Assembly (NCBI GenBank): GCA_016783965.1
Contig: JADHVO010000009.1
Span: forward strand, 1 to 64,000
Reading direction: 5' to 3'
Origin: Alphaproteobacteria bacterium
GTDB taxonomy: Bacteria > Pseudomonadota > Alphaproteobacteria > Micropepsales > Micropepsaceae
DNA: 64,000 nucleotides
Below are positions 29,868 to 39,149 of the stretch, one piece after another. Made by a program: the position numbers and the translations under genes. How positions within the stretch are numbered: position 1 is the first letter of the stretch; each line of letters begins with the position of its first letter. The notes under the pieces were generated by a model. The model was not told the origin of the DNA, searched no databases, and was given only the letters and a program-made list of their open reading frames with translations.

Positions 29868-29948
29868 AAACTTAGTTCCTTGATCGATGTACGAAGCCCA
29901 ATTTCCAGCGTCTGGGTACCACTTTGGCGCCCGACTTGGCTACAAAAC

Positions 29949-29984
29949 TGCGCAAAAATCCACGGAAAATGCGCAAAAAAATCC
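29949..29984. repeat. Direct repeat with A-tracts upstream of gyrA
   Basis: TGCGCAAAAATCC at 29949-29961 recurs as TGCGCAAAAAAATCC at 29970-29984, 21 bases apart, which is two helical turns. It lies about 80-115 bases upstream of the gyrA start. The phased A-tracts would bend DNA. It could be a binding site or part of a supercoiling-sensitive promoter, but no -35/-10 pair is assigned. Confidence 0.45.
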
Positions 29985-30096
29985 TATATATTTCAGCCAC
30001 ATACGTCGTTGGTTCCGGCCCCGCGGCCCGCTGTGTTGTGATCGGTCAACGGCAAGGCTAACGAACCGACGCATCGTGGGCTTTTCGCGCCAACAA

Positions 30097-30576
30097 TCAG
30101 TGTGCGTCGAAGGCGAATATGGACGCACGTACGCGGCTTCCTGGACCTATCCCAAGCCTTTGGGCCGTCCCTCCGCTGATCTCGACAACAGCGCGCACCG
30201 GTTCGGCAGATGCGATGGGCGTAAGGGAAAACGGCGTCGTCCGCGCGGCGATTGTAGAGATTGTCCCGTCGGCGCGTACAAACAGAATATCGAGCGAAAG
30301 TGGCGTATCCTTCATCCAGAACGCTGTCATGACCGGTCGCCCGAAGTCGAACAGCATGCCGCCGTCTGCCGGAAGATGCCGCCGCCCCATCAGACCTCGC
30401 TCCCGCGAAGCGTCATCGGCCGCAATTTCGACCCGGAAGGAGCGAAGACCCTGCGCAGTTTCGAATGCGATACTGGTGAGGGACGGGCTGGCCTGGCTCC
30501 ATGACGCCAACATAACCACAACGACCAACACCAAGACCGCCGCCGCGCGCCGTTGGCCGACATCCGAACGCTTCAT
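30097..30576 (-). CDS. DUF192 family exported protein
   Basis: About 159 aa from the ATG at 30576; an in-frame ATG at 30606 adds ten residues. An N-terminal hydrophobic stretch (AAAVLVLVVVVMLASWSQA) is a likely signal peptide. The DUF192 domain follows with FRVEIAADDASRERGLMGR, GMLFDFGRPVMTAFWMKDT and LDILFVRADGTI. The family is widespread and of unknown function, thought to act in the envelope. It lies upstream of gyrA on the same strand with a 230-base gap, so it is probably a separate unit. Confidence 0.85.
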   Translation of the reverse strand: MKRSDVGQRRAAAVLVLVVVVMLASWSQASPSLTSIAFETAQGLRSFRVEIAADDASRERGLMGRRHLPADGGMLFDFGRPVMTAFWMKDTPLSLDILFVRADGTISTIAARTTPFSLTPIASAEPVRAVVEISGGTAQRLGIGPGSRVRASIFAFDAH

Positions 30577-30680
30577 GGGACCCGCCGCTTGCATCTTTAA
30601 TCTCATCTCAGCTTGAGGCCCTACCTTCAGCGGCCACGAACCCCATCGCTAGAACGTTGGGCTCGAGGAGCACGAACGGG

Positions 30681-30980
30681 CTAGTCATGCCACGGCACGA
30701 GGAGCTCTTCCTTGGGCCTGTAGGGATAACCAAGTTTTCCCATGCACCGGATAAGGGCGCGATCCGACGCATTTAACCGGTCCTGAAATTCTTCTCCTTC
30801 GACCGGCGGCCCATCCGTCAGAATCCTATCGGCAACGACCCGGCAGTTGGGGAATGCGAACTCAAAGTCACCCTGTTGGGCGGCGGTATGGCGAAAATCG
30901 TCAGACGTCAGAGGTTTGTTAAGCGTGATGGCACAACCGCCGAGCAGCAGGGTCAAAGCCAGAAATGCCCAGCGCGTCAT
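30681..30980 (-). CDS. Small predicted lipoprotein of unknown function
   Basis: 99 aa from the ATG at 30980. MTRWAFLALTLLLGGC is a lipoprotein signal with lipobox LGGC and Cys16 as the lipidated residue. The mature part (NKPLTSDDFRHTAAQQGDFEFAFPNC...CMGKLGYPYRP) has three Cys in all and no domain I recognise. The final Cys-Met-Gly-Lys-Leu-Gly-Tyr pattern resembles small alphaproteobacterial lipoproteins whose ends carry a CMxxxGY motif. It is separated from the DUF192 gene by about 100 bases on the same strand. Confidence 0.65.
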   Translation of the reverse strand: MTRWAFLALTLLLGGCAITLNKPLTSDDFRHTAAQQGDFEFAFPNCRVVADRILTDGPPVEGEEFQDRLNASDRALIRCMGKLGYPYRPKEELLVPWHD

Positions 30981-31681
30981 GAACAAATCTCGTCCGCCAC
31001 GTCGATCTGGTCCCACGGCCAGATCATGCGTTCTTGCGGGACCTGGTCGGAGCTGGCGTTCTAAGCGCCCACCGGTAGCGTATCGGGGCGCTAGCAAGCC
31101 CCCCTACGACAGATCGCGCGCGCCGCATCCCCGACGTTACGACGGCCCAAGCTCCCCCGCAAATCGTGGAGCGTTGATGGAGCCGCATCGGCAAAAAAAG
31201 GCCGACAGCGGCTCCGCGCCGGTCGATGGGATGATTGCCAGCAGTTTCAAGGCCGAAGCCCTGAAAGATATTTCTCACCTGCGGTCTTGAAAATCTCCGC
31301 GCCACGACCCCGCCGTCGCGCGCCCGACCCAAGAGACCTTCACGCGACGCTGCGACATCGGCTGCATCTTGAAATTGGCCTCGGTGCACCCACCACAATC
31401 GCGTTGTGACGCCCCCGAGCAATCGCAGTTCATCGCATCCTGCTCGCTGCAAACGCTAGAAGAGTCCCTCATGGACAAATCAAACTCCCTGTTCTTGAAC
31501 AGCCGAGAGCGCCCCGGCAACACAAAAAGAGCCGATTTTACTCGACTTGATGGACAAGGACCGCCGATCGTTACGGATAAATTTCTTTGATAATCCCTGT
31601 ATTCCCCGACAACCTTCAAGACGAAGCTCGGTTCGAGGAACCGGCCGAAACGGTGAGACGGGCGAACCAAAGGGGCACGCG
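30981..31681. other. Long intergenic region, no gene recognised
   Basis: 701 bases between divergent genes (lipoprotein and gspG). Short frames on both strands overlap and look random. There is no tRNA-like fold or clear terminator that I can see. It should hold the promoters for both sides and has room for a small RNA, but nothing in the sequence proves one. Confidence 0.35.
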
Positions 31682-32095
31682 ATGAAACGCCGCGCGCAAG
31701 AGGGCTACACACTGGTGGAGCTCCTCGTCGTGCTGGCCATTCTCGGCCTGCTCGCCACGATCGCTACCACGCAGGTCCTGCGCTATTTTGCGTCGGCAAA
31801 GATGAGCACGGCACATGCCCAGGTCGAGAGCCTTTCGTCGGCCCTGGACCTCTACAAGCTGGATGTCGGCCACTACCCGACAAGCCAGGAAGGTCTCGCC
31901 GCCCTCAAGACGAAGCCCGCCACGGCGGGGAACTGGAACGGGCCCTACGTGAAGCCGAACACCAGCCTCGACGATCCGTGGGGACACCCCTACCTCTACG
32001 CATCGCCCGGCCGCCACGGAGAGTTCGACCTGTCGAGCAATGGTCCTGACGGCGAGGCAGGCGGCAATGCCGAGCCGCCAGTACGAAACTGGTAG
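31682..32095 (+). CDS. gspG: Type II secretion major pseudopilin GspG
   Basis: 137 aa from the ATG at 31682. The class III leader is short and basic (MKRRAQEG) with cleavage before YTLVELLVVLAILGLLATIA; Glu at mature position 5 is present, while residue 1 is Tyr rather than the common Phe. The C-terminal part (HYPTSQEGLAALKTKP, WNGPYVK, DPWGHPYLYASPG, DLSSNGPDGEAGG) is the calcium-binding GspG signature. It would be processed by a prepilin peptidase, encoded convergently next door. No other gsp gene is in the window. Confidence 0.92.
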   Translation: MKRRAQEGYTLVELLVVLAILGLLATIATTQVLRYFASAKMSTAHAQVESLSSALDLYKLDVGHYPTSQEGLAALKTKPATAGNWNGPYVKPNTSLDDPWGHPYLYASPGRHGEFDLSSNGPDGEAGGNAEPPVRNW

Positions 32096-32110
32096 AGCGC
32101 ACCGGGCCTG

Positions 32111-32863
32111 TCAACTCGGTACTAACGGCCCGAACAGCCACACACACCAGATTGCCAGAGCGAGCGCCGGGCCGAAGGCGATGCGATCGGCGGCGTACAG
32201 TGTGTGACCCACGGCGCGGCGCGCCAGCACGAAGACGAGGCCGATCATCGCCGCGAATAGCACCACGCTGGGCAGGGCCTGCCACCCCAGCCAAGCGCCA
32301 CCCGCTGCCAGCAGCTTGGCGTCGCCAAGGCCAAGCCCGTCGCGCCCGCGCAGCCAGCGATAGAGCACCGTGACCGCAGCGAATATTACAAATCCCGCTA
32401 CCGCGCCGATCGCATGGTCCGCCGCCTCGTTTGGACTGGCCAGTGCTGCGAGCCCGATGCCGAGAACAATCAACGGATAGGTCAGGAGGTCGGGCAGGAA
32501 TCCGGTGCGCGCGTCGATCGCCGCCAGTGCAAGTAGCGCCCAGCCCAGCAGGCAGCTGATGTATAGCACGCCGCCGCCGGGAGTGAGCAGCACGGCGCTC
32601 ACTGCGACGGCAACGGCACCCAGCTCAACCGCCAAATGCATCCGCGCGATCGGTGCGCCGCAATTTCCGCAGCGGCCGCGCAACGTCAAAAAGCTCGCCA
32701 CCGGCACCAGCTCAAGGGGTCCAAGTGTGCGGCCGCAAGCGTCGCATCGCGAGCGCCCGAATGCCACGCCGCGCCAGTCGGGATAGCGCAACGCAAGCAC
32801 GGCAATGAAGCTGCCGATGAATGGCGAGGCGATCAGCACAAGCCAAAGCGAGAGCTCAGGCAT
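32111..32863 (-). CDS. gspO: Prepilin peptidase (A24 family)
   Basis: A 250-aa inner-membrane aspartic protease. The N-terminal cytosolic loop has the paired zinc cysteines (CDACG and CGNCG), which are part of the methylase-type domain in PilD/GspO. The membrane domain shows [17 protein letters not shown] with the first catalytic Asp, and [18 protein letters not shown] with the second (GxGD). It cleaves and N-methylates type IV prepilins and pseudopilins. The start overlaps the tgt end by 8 bases, an unusual pairing. It converges on gspG with 15 bases between stops. Confidence 0.92.
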   Translation of the reverse strand: MPELSLWLVLIASPFIGSFIAVLALRYPDWRGVAFGRSRCDACGRTLGPLELVPVASFLTLRGRCGNCGAPIARMHLAVELGAVAVAVSAVLLTPGGGVLYISCLLGWALLALAAIDARTGFLPDLLTYPLIVLGIGLAALASPNEAADHAIGAVAGFVIFAAVTVLYRWLRGRDGLGLGDAKLLAAGGAWLGWQALPSVVLFAAMIGLVFVLARRAVGHTLYAADRIAFGPALALAIWCVWLFGPLVPS

Positions 32864-33983
32864 CGGCGACGGTCTTGGCGCTGTAGCGGGCGAGAAACGA
32901 TGCCGCCCACGAGTCTAGAGAACTGCCCGCGATCGCAGCACGCATTCCCGTCATCACATCCTGATAGAAAGTGAGATTGTGCGCCGTCAGCAGCATCGAG
33001 GCGATGATTTCGTTCGCCTTCACCACGTGATGCAGATAGGCGCGGCTGAACTGCCGGCAGGCCGTACAGCCGCACGCAGCGTCGATCGGAGCTGGATCGT
33101 CGGCATGCTTCGCATTCTTCAGGTTGAGCGTCCCGTCCCGGGTGAACGCCTGCCCGTTGCGGCCCGAGCGCGTCGGCAGCACGCAGTCGAACATGTCGAT
33201 GCCGCGCAGCACGGCGCCCACAAGGTCGTCCGGTTTGCCCACGCCCATCAGGTAATGCGGCTTGTCCGCCGGCAGATGCGGCACCGTCGCGTCCAGCGTG
33301 TCGAACATCTCGTTCTGTGGCTCGCCCACCGCCAGCCCGCCGACCGCATAGCCATCGAACCCGATCTCGCGCAAAGCTTCGGCCGAGCGCTGCCGCAGCC
33401 GCGCCACGGTTCCGCCCTGCACGATGCCGAAGCACGCATGCCCCGGCTGCTCGCCGAATGCGGCCTTCGACCGGCGCGCCCAGCGCATCGACAGCTCGAG
33501 CGATTTTTCGATCGCCGACTCCGGCGCTGGCAGCTTCGGACACTCATCGAACACCATCTGGATGTCGGAACCCAGCAGCCGCTGGATCTCCATCGACCGC
33601 TCCGGCGTGAGAAATTCGGCATGCCCGTCGATGTGCGACTGAAAGCGTACGCCATCCTCGCTGATCTTGCGCAACTGAGCCAGCGACATCACCTGGAAGC
33701 CGCCGGAGTCCGTCAGGATCGGCCGCTCCCAGCCCATGAACTTGTGCAAACCGCCCAGCCGCGCGATGCGCTCGGCGCCGGGCCGCAGCATCAGGTGATA
33801 GGTATTGCCGAGCACGATGTCCGCCCCGGTCTCCCACACCTGCGCCGGCAGCATCGCCTTCACCGTCGCCGCAGTGCCGACGGGCATGAACGCCGGCGTG
33901 CGAATCTCGCCGCGCGGCGTGTGGATCACACCCGTGCGCGCCCGCCCGTCGGTCTTGTGAATCTCGAAGCGGAATTCGGTCAT
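32856..33983 (-). CDS. tgt: tRNA-guanine transglycosylase
   Basis: 375 aa. The nucleophile region [57 protein letters not shown] and the zinc site [16 protein letters not shown] are all present. It swaps guanine-34 for preQ1 in tRNAs with GUN anticodons, the first tRNA step of queuosine synthesis. It overlaps queA by 4 bases upstream and the prepilin peptidase by 8 bases downstream, so all three are on one message. Confidence 0.97.
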   Translation of the reverse strand: MTEFRFEIHKTDGRARTGVIHTPRGEIRTPAFMPVGTAATVKAMLPAQVWETGADIVLGNTYHLMLRPGAERIARLGGLHKFMGWERPILTDSGGFQVMSLAQLRKISEDGVRFQSHIDGHAEFLTPERSMEIQRLLGSDIQMVFDECPKLPAPESAIEKSLELSMRWARRSKAAFGEQPGHACFGIVQGGTVARLRQRSAEALREIGFDGYAVGGLAVGEPQNEMFDTLDATVPHLPADKPHYLMGVGKPDDLVGAVLRGIDMFDCVLPTRSGRNGQAFTRDGTLNLKNAKHADDPAPIDAACGCTACRQFSRAYLHHVVKANEIIASMLLTAHNLTFYQDVMTGMRAAIAGSSLDSWAASFLARYSAKTVADA

Positions 33984-35029
33984 GCCTGACGGAATAGCAG
34001 GCAGGCATCGCCATAGGAATAGAACCGATAATGCTCGCGGATCGCCTCAGCGTAGACCGCCCGCGCTTTCTCCAGCCCGATGAATGCGCTCACCAGCATG
34101 AACAGGGTCGAGCGCGGTAGGTGGAAGTTGGTCATCAGAATGTCCACCGCGCGGAAGTGATAGCCCGGCGTGATGAAGATGTCCGTCTCCCGCGAGATCG
34201 CCGTGAGCGTGCCGTCCACGCCAGCGGCACTCTCCAGAGTTCGCAGCGACGTCGTCCCTACAGCTGTGATGCGCCCGCCCCCCACACGCACCGTATTGAG
34301 CCGCGCCGCCGCATCTGCCGTCAGTTCGGTCCACTCCGCGTGCATGCGATGCTGCGCGGTGTCCTTTGCGGTGACGGGCAGGAACGTGCCCGGCCCGACA
34401 TGCAGCGTGACACTCTCGCGGCCGATTCCTTCTCCACGCAGCCGCGCGAACAACTCCGGAGTCAGATGCAGGCCGGCCGTCGGCGCAGCCACCGATCCGT
34501 CGAGCCGCGCAAACGTCGTCTGATAGTCCGCCGCATCCTGCGCGTCAGCCTTGCGCTTGCCGGCGATGTACGGCGGCAAAGGCATCTCCCCCTCTGCCGC
34601 CAGCGCCGCGTCGAATGCTGCGCCCTTCAGATCGAACACGACCTCCACCGAGCCGCTGTCCGGCTTCGCGATTACGCGCCCCGTCAGACGCCGCCCCATG
34701 CACACGCCGTCCCCGACATCCAGCTTGCGCGCCGGCCGCGCGAACGCCAGGAACCGGCCATCGCCGGTCTTGCGATACAGCAGCAACTCGACCTTCGGTT
34801 CAGTCGCCCGTCCCGTCCGCACACCGCGCAACCGCGCCGGGATCACGCGCGTATCGTTCACCACAAGCGCGTCGCCGGCGCGCAGATAGCGCGGCAGATC
34901 CCGCACCTGCGCGTGCTCGATGCTGCCGTCCGCTCGCACCACCAGCATGCGCGCGGCGTCGCGCGGCTGCGCCGGGCGCAGCGCGATCAGCTCTTCCGGA
35001 AGGTCGAAATCGAACTGTGCGACGTCCAT
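33980..35029 (-). CDS. queA: S-adenosylmethionine:tRNA ribosyltransferase-isomerase
   Basis: 349 aa. Typical QueA segments are visible: [66 protein letters not shown] [11 protein letters not shown], and [16 protein letters not shown] near the end. It transfers the ribosyl part of SAM to preQ1 in tRNA and isomerises it to epoxyqueuosine. It is coupled to tgt by a 4-base overlap. A DegT-type aminotransferase lies 23 bases upstream on the same strand and may share the transcript. Confidence 0.97.
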   Translation of the reverse strand: MDVAQFDFDLPEELIALRPAQPRDAARMLVVRADGSIEHAQVRDLPRYLRAGDALVVNDTRVIPARLRGVRTGRATEPKVELLLYRKTGDGRFLAFARPARKLDVGDGVCMGRRLTGRVIAKPDSGSVEVVFDLKGAAFDAALAAEGEMPLPPYIAGKRKADAQDAADYQTTFARLDGSVAAPTAGLHLTPELFARLRGEGIGRESVTLHVGPGTFLPVTAKDTAQHRMHAEWTELTADAAARLNTVRVGGGRITAVGTTSLRTLESAAGVDGTLTAISRETDIFITPGYHFRAVDILMTNFHLPRSTLFMLVSAFIGLEKARAVYAEAIREHYRFYSYGDACLLFRQA

Positions 35030-35052
35030 CGCCGCACTCTATCGCAGAGCCG

Positions 35053-36177
35053 TCAGGCGGCCGCCAGCACGGCGTCGATGATGCGGTCTTGCGTCGCTTC
35101 GTCAAGGTACGGATGCATCGGCAGCGCCACCACATTCTGGCAAATGCGCTCGCTGACCGGCGTCGGCGCCGACGGATAGGCCGCGTAGCCCTTCTGCCGC
35201 GAGAGCGGGATCGGATAGTACACCGCCGTCGGCACGCCCTTGGCCTTCAACTCGTCCTGCAGCTTCGCTCGGTCCGGCACCTGGATCGTGTACTGCGCCC
35301 AGGTCGACAGCGCGCCCTCAATCACCCGCGGCACGCGGATGCGGTTCGATACGCCGAGCTTCGCATTATACCGCGCCGCGATCGCATCGCGCTTCTCGAT
35401 CTCGTCGGCAAAGATCGTCAGCTTCTCGATCAGGACCGCCGCCTGGATCGTGTCCAGCCGCGAATTGTACCCGATCCGCACATTCTCATAGCGGTCGCTG
35501 CCCTGCCCGTGCATGCGCAGGGAGAGCAACAGCTCCTTCAGCCCGTCGTCGTTCGTGAAGATCGCGCCGCCATCGCCATAGCAGCCAAGCGGTTTCGCCG
35601 GGAAGAAGCTCGTCGATGCGGCATCGCCGATCGACCCCGTCACCTTTCCGTCCAGCCGCGCACCGAATCCCTGCGCCGTATCGCACAGCATTTTGAGGCC
35701 CGCGCGCCGCGCAATCGGCTCGATCGCCCTGTAATCCGCCGGCTGCCCGAACAGATCGACCGGCATCACCGCCTTCGCGTTGAGCTTGCCCTCACGCTTC
35801 ACCATCGCGATGGCCGCCTCGAGGCTGGCCGGATCCATGTTGTAGGTATCTTCGAGCACGTCGACGAACACCGGCGTCGCGCCCGCCAGCGCCACGACCT
35901 CGCCTGACGCCGCGAAGGTGAACGCGGGCACGAACACCGCATCGCCCGGCCCGATATCCCACGCGCGTAGCACCAGCAGCAGCGCGTCCGTGCCGTTGGC
36001 GCACGTCACGCAATGCTTAACGCCGGCAAAGTCCGCCAGCTTCCTTTCCAGCTCCGCCACCTGCGGCCCCAGGATCCACTGCCCTCCTTCCACCGCAGCC
36101 TGTATGGCGCGGTTGAGCGGCTCGCCAAGGCGGCGGCGCTGGGCCTGAAGGTCGATGAACGGAATCGGCGCGGTCAT
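35053..36177 (-). CDS. DegT/DnrJ/EryC1/StrS aminotransferase
   Basis: 374 aa from the ATG at 36177. A TTG at 36198 is the only longer alternative. CANGTDALLLVLRAW, FVPAFTFAASGEVV, VMPVDLFGQPADY, CDTAQGFGA and the PLP lysine in SFFPAKPLGCYGDGGAIF mark a nucleotide-sugar aminotransferase, with NSRLDTIQAAVL following. It is a paralogue of the WbpE-like gene at 13287-14390 but lies 20 kb away among housekeeping genes, and its base composition matches its neighbours. The sugar substrate is unknown; LPS or another envelope glycan is likely. Confidence 0.88.
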   Translation of the reverse strand: MTAPIPFIDLQAQRRRLGEPLNRAIQAAVEGGQWILGPQVAELERKLADFAGVKHCVTCANGTDALLLVLRAWDIGPGDAVFVPAFTFAASGEVVALAGATPVFVDVLEDTYNMDPASLEAAIAMVKREGKLNAKAVMPVDLFGQPADYRAIEPIARRAGLKMLCDTAQGFGARLDGKVTGSIGDAASTSFFPAKPLGCYGDGGAIFTNDDGLKELLLSLRMHGQGSDRYENVRIGYNSRLDTIQAAVLIEKLTIFADEIEKRDAIAARYNAKLGVSNRIRVPRVIEGALSTWAQYTIQVPDRAKLQDELKAKGVPTAVYYPIPLSRQKGYAAYPSAPTPVSERICQNVVALPMHPYLDEATQDRIIDAVLAAA

Positions 36178-36304
36178 GGTGTGCTCGCTGGAAGACAACG
36201 TCTTCTATGTGCCACAGCCCTGCCCGGACGAGACAACTAATATTGCCGATTGCGTCAGCTTTCCGTGATGCGTTATCCGCCGGGTTCCGCTATCTGATGC
36301 GGCG

Positions 36305-37450
36305 ATGGCAGACATTCAGAGCACGCAACAGCCCGTACCTCCGGCCGCGGCGCCGCGCCGCGTGGTTCCGGCGATGCTGTTCGAGCTGGCGCATCGCTAT
36401 GAGCGCCACTTCTCGGCGATCTCACTCGCCGGCGGCTATGCGTTCGACAGCTACAGCTTCGGGCGCGTCGATCATGCCTCCACGCACATCGTCTTTGTCG
36501 CCTATCTGCTGGTCGCCGGTGTCGCAATCGCAACGTCGCACCGCCTCGAGGCGCGGCCGCCTGAACGGCAGCCGTCGGAGCGGACCCGGACGATCCTGAC
36601 GTCGATCACGCAGTTCGCGCTTGGCTGCCTGCTCAGCGGCTTCTGCGTGTTCTATCTGCGTAGCGCGTCGCTCTGGGCGTCCTGGCCGTACCTTATCATC
36701 CTGGCGAGCATCTTCATCGGCAACGAGTTCTTCAAGCGCTACACCACGCGCTTCACGCTTTCGATGATGCTCTACTTCTTCGCGCTGTTCTCCTACCTCA
36801 TCCTGCTGGTACCCGTGCTGATCGCGATGATCGGCGGCATTCCATTCCTCATCAGCGGCATCGCCACGCTGGCCGTGTTCTGGCTCTATATCGACGTGCT
36901 GAGCTGGCTGGGGCGCGAGCGGCTTACCGCAGTGCGGCCCTACATCTACGCCGGCGTGCTGGTGATCTACGCGCTGGTCAACGTGTTCTACTTCTTCAAG
37001 ATCCTGCCGCCGCTGCCGCTCGCGCTGTCCGACGCCGGCATCTATCACTACGCCAAGCGCAACGGCGCTGTGTACACGGTGACCGAGGAGACGCAGCCTT
37101 GGACCACCGAGCTGTTCCACATTCCGCCGGTGGTGCACATCGCGGCCGGGGACAAGCTCTACCTCTATGCCGCGGTCTTCGCGCCGGGCAACATCAAGAC
37201 CACCGTCGTCCACCACTGGGAATGGTTCGACGGCAATGCGCGCAAGTGGGTGCCACAGAGCCAGGTGCCGATCCGCATACGGGGCGGCCGCGACACGGGC
37301 TATCGCGGTTACTCGATCAAGTCGAAGGTGAAACCCGGCGACTGGCGGGTGAACATCACCACCGAGGATGGAAGGCCGCTGGGCCGGATCCGTTTCGCCG
37401 TCGCGATCGGAGCACCCGAGCAGCCCCTTGTGCAGAAAACGCTCAACTAG
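36305..37450 (+). CDS. DUF2914 membrane protein
   Basis: 381 aa. Roughly seven hydrophobic segments fill residues 60-240, including IVFVAYLLVAGVAIATS, LMMLYFF-type stretches and a strongly hydrophobic YLILLVPVLIAMIGGIPFLI. The C-terminal 100 residues (LYLYAAVFAPG, VVHHWEWFDGNARKWV, YRGYSIKSKVKPGDWRVNITTEDGRPLGRIRF) match the DUF2914 domain, usually a small periplasmic beta domain. The function is unknown. It is divergent from the aminotransferase with 127 bases between starts. Confidence 0.85.
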   Translation: MADIQSTQQPVPPAAAPRRVVPAMLFELAHRYERHFSAISLAGGYAFDSYSFGRVDHASTHIVFVAYLLVAGVAIATSHRLEARPPERQPSERTRTILTSITQFALGCLLSGFCVFYLRSASLWASWPYLIILASIFIGNEFFKRYTTRFTLSMMLYFFALFSYLILLVPVLIAMIGGIPFLISGIATLAVFWLYIDVLSWLGRERLTAVRPYIYAGVLVIYALVNVFYFFKILPPLPLALSDAGIYHYAKRNGAVYTVTEETQPWTTELFHIPPVVHIAAGDKLYLYAAVFAPGNIKTTVVHHWEWFDGNARKWVPQSQVPIRIRGGRDTGYRGYSIKSKVKPGDWRVNITTEDGRPLGRIRFAVAIGAPEQPLVQKTLN

Positions 37451-37690
37451 GCGCTGATCGCGGCCACGGCTTCCAACAGCGGTGCAGGCGCCGAGCGGAT
37501 CTGTGCGCGCAGGCGCATCAAACGTTCGTCGATGCCCCGCAAGACGAGCGCCGCCATCGCGAGCGACAACGCGCCACCGACAAGCGCCAACGGCCAGCCA
37601 GCCGAACACACCCACCATCACCGCGCCGAGCGGCCAGTGCACCAGAAACAGCGGATATGACAATCGCGCCTGCAGTGTTTGTCTTTTGAT
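37447..37690 (-). pseudogene. Acyltransferase-3 family C-terminal remnant
   Basis: On the minus strand one frame reads ARLSYPLFLVHWPLGAVMVGVFGWLA, the end-region signature of OafA/acyltransferase-3 membrane proteins (L-S-Y-P-x-F-L-x-H). After a shift near 37585-37600 a second frame continues with ALVGGALSLAMAALVLRGIDERLMRLR and ends in a TAG at 37447-37449 that overlaps the DUF2914 stop. The N-terminal 250 or so residues are missing. It is the 3' end of a broken O-acyltransferase gene, left between the DUF2914 and protease genes. Confidence 0.6.
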
Positions 37691-37741
37691 GCATTACGAC
37701 CTGTTCACGATAATGCCGGATTGCGTCTCGGCACTCGCCTT

Positions 37742-38263
37742 TCAACCGCCGGCCGGCGCGAACATTGCAAGCTCCTGCCGCACGCGGCTGATCGGATAGG
37801 CATACATCAGTCGCCGCCCGTTCGGATCGAGATAGCCGAACGTGATGCCGACAATGCTGCCGGTGGCCGCGTCGACAACCGGACCGCCGCTGAATCCGGG
37901 CCCTGCATTGCCCTCGAAGGTGAAGGCCGACTGCACCAGGCACGTGCCGCACCGTGCCTCAACGGGTGCGTTCACGTCGCGCACGATGCCGCGCGCCATG
38001 CGTAGTTCTCCGTGCGCGCCCTGCCCATAAGCCACGACCAGCTCGCTGGCGCGCGGTTCAGCCGCAGGCGGCACAATCGACCCCGTCACCCGAAAAAACA
38101 ACAAATCATAGTTACGAGAGACACCGACCAACGGTGCGCCTCCAACAAGATCGGCATTGTGGGCGTTGGTCACTGCGATCCCCGGGGCGACGACGAACGC
38201 CGCGCCACGACCTTCCATGACGACATAGCTGCGACCCTGGAGAGCAATGTAGGCGCTCGCCAA
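37742..38263 (-). CDS. Trypsin-like serine protease, probable lipoprotein
   Basis: 173 aa if started at the TTG at 38263. The chymotrypsin-fold triad is visible: His35 in VTNAHNAD, Asp53 in NYDLLFFRV and Ser125 in GPGFSGGPVV, with a likely CGTC disulfide at 105-108. The same frame stays open to 38377 and reads IRCSAVLLALALAGCTGSS, a clear lipoprotein signal with lipobox LAGC, but no ATG, GTG or TTG precedes it. A CTG at 38377 overlaps the ssb stop (CTGA). The true protein is therefore probably about 211 aa, exported and lipidated. It resembles short stand-alone HtrA-type catalytic domains without PDZ. Confidence 0.75.
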   Translation of the reverse strand: MASAYIALQGRSYVVMEGRGAAFVVAPGIAVTNAHNADLVGGAPLVGVSRNYDLLFFRVTGSIVPPAAEPRASELVVAYGQGAHGELRMARGIVRDVNAPVEARCGTCLVQSAFTFEGNAGPGFSGGPVVDAATGSIVGITFGYLDPNGRRLMYAYPISRVRQELAMFAPAGG

Positions 38264-38373
38264 CTGCGGCGTGACAAACCCTGTCGCCCGGTTACCGGAC
38301 GAACCTGTGCATCCCGCCAGCGCGAGCGCCAGCAGAACGGCGGAACAGCGGATCGGTGCGATGGAGGGCGCGA

Positions 38374-38820
38374 TCAGAACGGAATCTCGTCGTCCATTTC
38401 GTCGCGCTGGAAGCGGGCGGGGGCATCGGATGCGCCGACGCGGTCACGCCCGCCGCCGCCACCCTCACCGCGCGCATCGAGCATGGTTAGCTCGCCGCGG
38501 AAATTCTGGAGTACGACTTCTGTGGTGTAGCGGTCGCGCCCGTCCTTGTCCGTCCATTTGCGGGTTTGAAGCGAGCCTTCGACGTAAACCTTCGAGCCCT
38601 TGTGCAGGTACTTCTCGGCGACCTCGGCCAGGTTCTTGTTGAAGATCACGACGTTGTGCCACTCGGTCTTTTCCTTGCGCTCGCCGCTCGACTTGTCGCG
38701 CCAGCTTTCGCTGGTCGCCAGCGAGAAACTGACGACGGGCTCTCCGCTTGTCATGCGCCGCACTTCCGGGTCCTTGCCCAGATTGCCGACCAGAATGACC
38801 TTGTTGACGCTACCCGCCAT
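38374..38820 (-). CDS. ssb: Single-stranded DNA-binding protein
   Basis: 148 aa. The OB-fold domain begins [21 protein letters not shown], with [31 protein letters not shown] and [16 protein letters not shown]-rich linker ends in the acidic tip DDEIPF, which recruits replication and repair partners. It binds ssDNA as a tetramer in replication, repair and recombination. A LexA-type box lies about 110 bases upstream, so SOS control is likely. Its stop overlaps the open frame of the protease lipoprotein. Confidence 0.97.
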   Translation of the reverse strand: MAGSVNKVILVGNLGKDPEVRRMTSGEPVVSFSLATSESWRDKSSGERKEKTEWHNVVIFNKNLAEVAEKYLHKGSKVYVEGSLQTRKWTDKDGRDRYTTEVVLQNFRGELTMLDARGEGGGGGRDRVGASDAPARFQRDEMDDEIPF

Positions 38821-38928
38821 GACCTCTTCTCCTTCTCACGCAGCTTCCGTGGCTCTTCCGGCCGCGAACCTAGGCTCCCGTCCATCGAAGGGCCACGGGC
38901 CAATGTCCCGCCTCTTGTGGGCGATTTA

Positions 38929-38943
38929 GTTCATGTTATGTTC
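38929..38943. promoter_or_regulatory. LexA (SOS) box, alphaproteobacterial type
   Basis: GTTC-ATGTTAT-GTTC is an exact match to the GTTC-N7-GTTC direct-repeat operator bound by LexA in Alphaproteobacteria. It sits between ssb (start 38820, minus) and uvrA (start 39342, plus), both classical SOS genes. It is closer to ssb. The box overlaps the stop of the small membrane-protein frame at 38931. Confidence 0.75.
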
Positions 38944-39149
38944 CTTTGCAAGTGGACTCGATCTTTGTGCACAGCTGGCGGTCCCAGCTGCTGCCAAATT
39001 CCTGTCAGCAGGAGGGCTAGCATCATGCTCGCGCCGTGCAGCCAAAGGGGCATTTTTTGAACGGCGTCAAGACGGGCTTCGCGAGCCGCTTCAATGGGTT
39101 GATCGGAATTGAATTCGACTTTTGGAGTTTTTGGGGTGGGGTCGGACAT
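38931..39149 (-). CDS. Small single-pass membrane protein, hypothetical
   Basis: 72 aa from an ATG at 39149. A charged N-terminal half ([21 protein letters not shown]) is followed by one hydrophobic helix ([18 protein letters not shown]) and a short polar tail. I do not recognise a family. The composition looks protein-like, but the ribosome site is weak, and the stop lies inside the LexA box between ssb and uvrA. It could be a real small gene or a chance frame in a long divergent spacer. Confidence 0.4.
   Translation of the reverse strand: MSDPTPKTPKVEFNSDQPIEAAREARLDAVQKMPLWLHGASMMLALLLTGIWQQLGPPAVHKDRVHLQRNIT

Noticed and set aside
36422..37663. 413-codon minus-strand frame opposite the DUF2914 gene
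   Set aside because: Only its first 25 or so codons look like protein (acyltransferase remnant); the rest is an antisense shadow.
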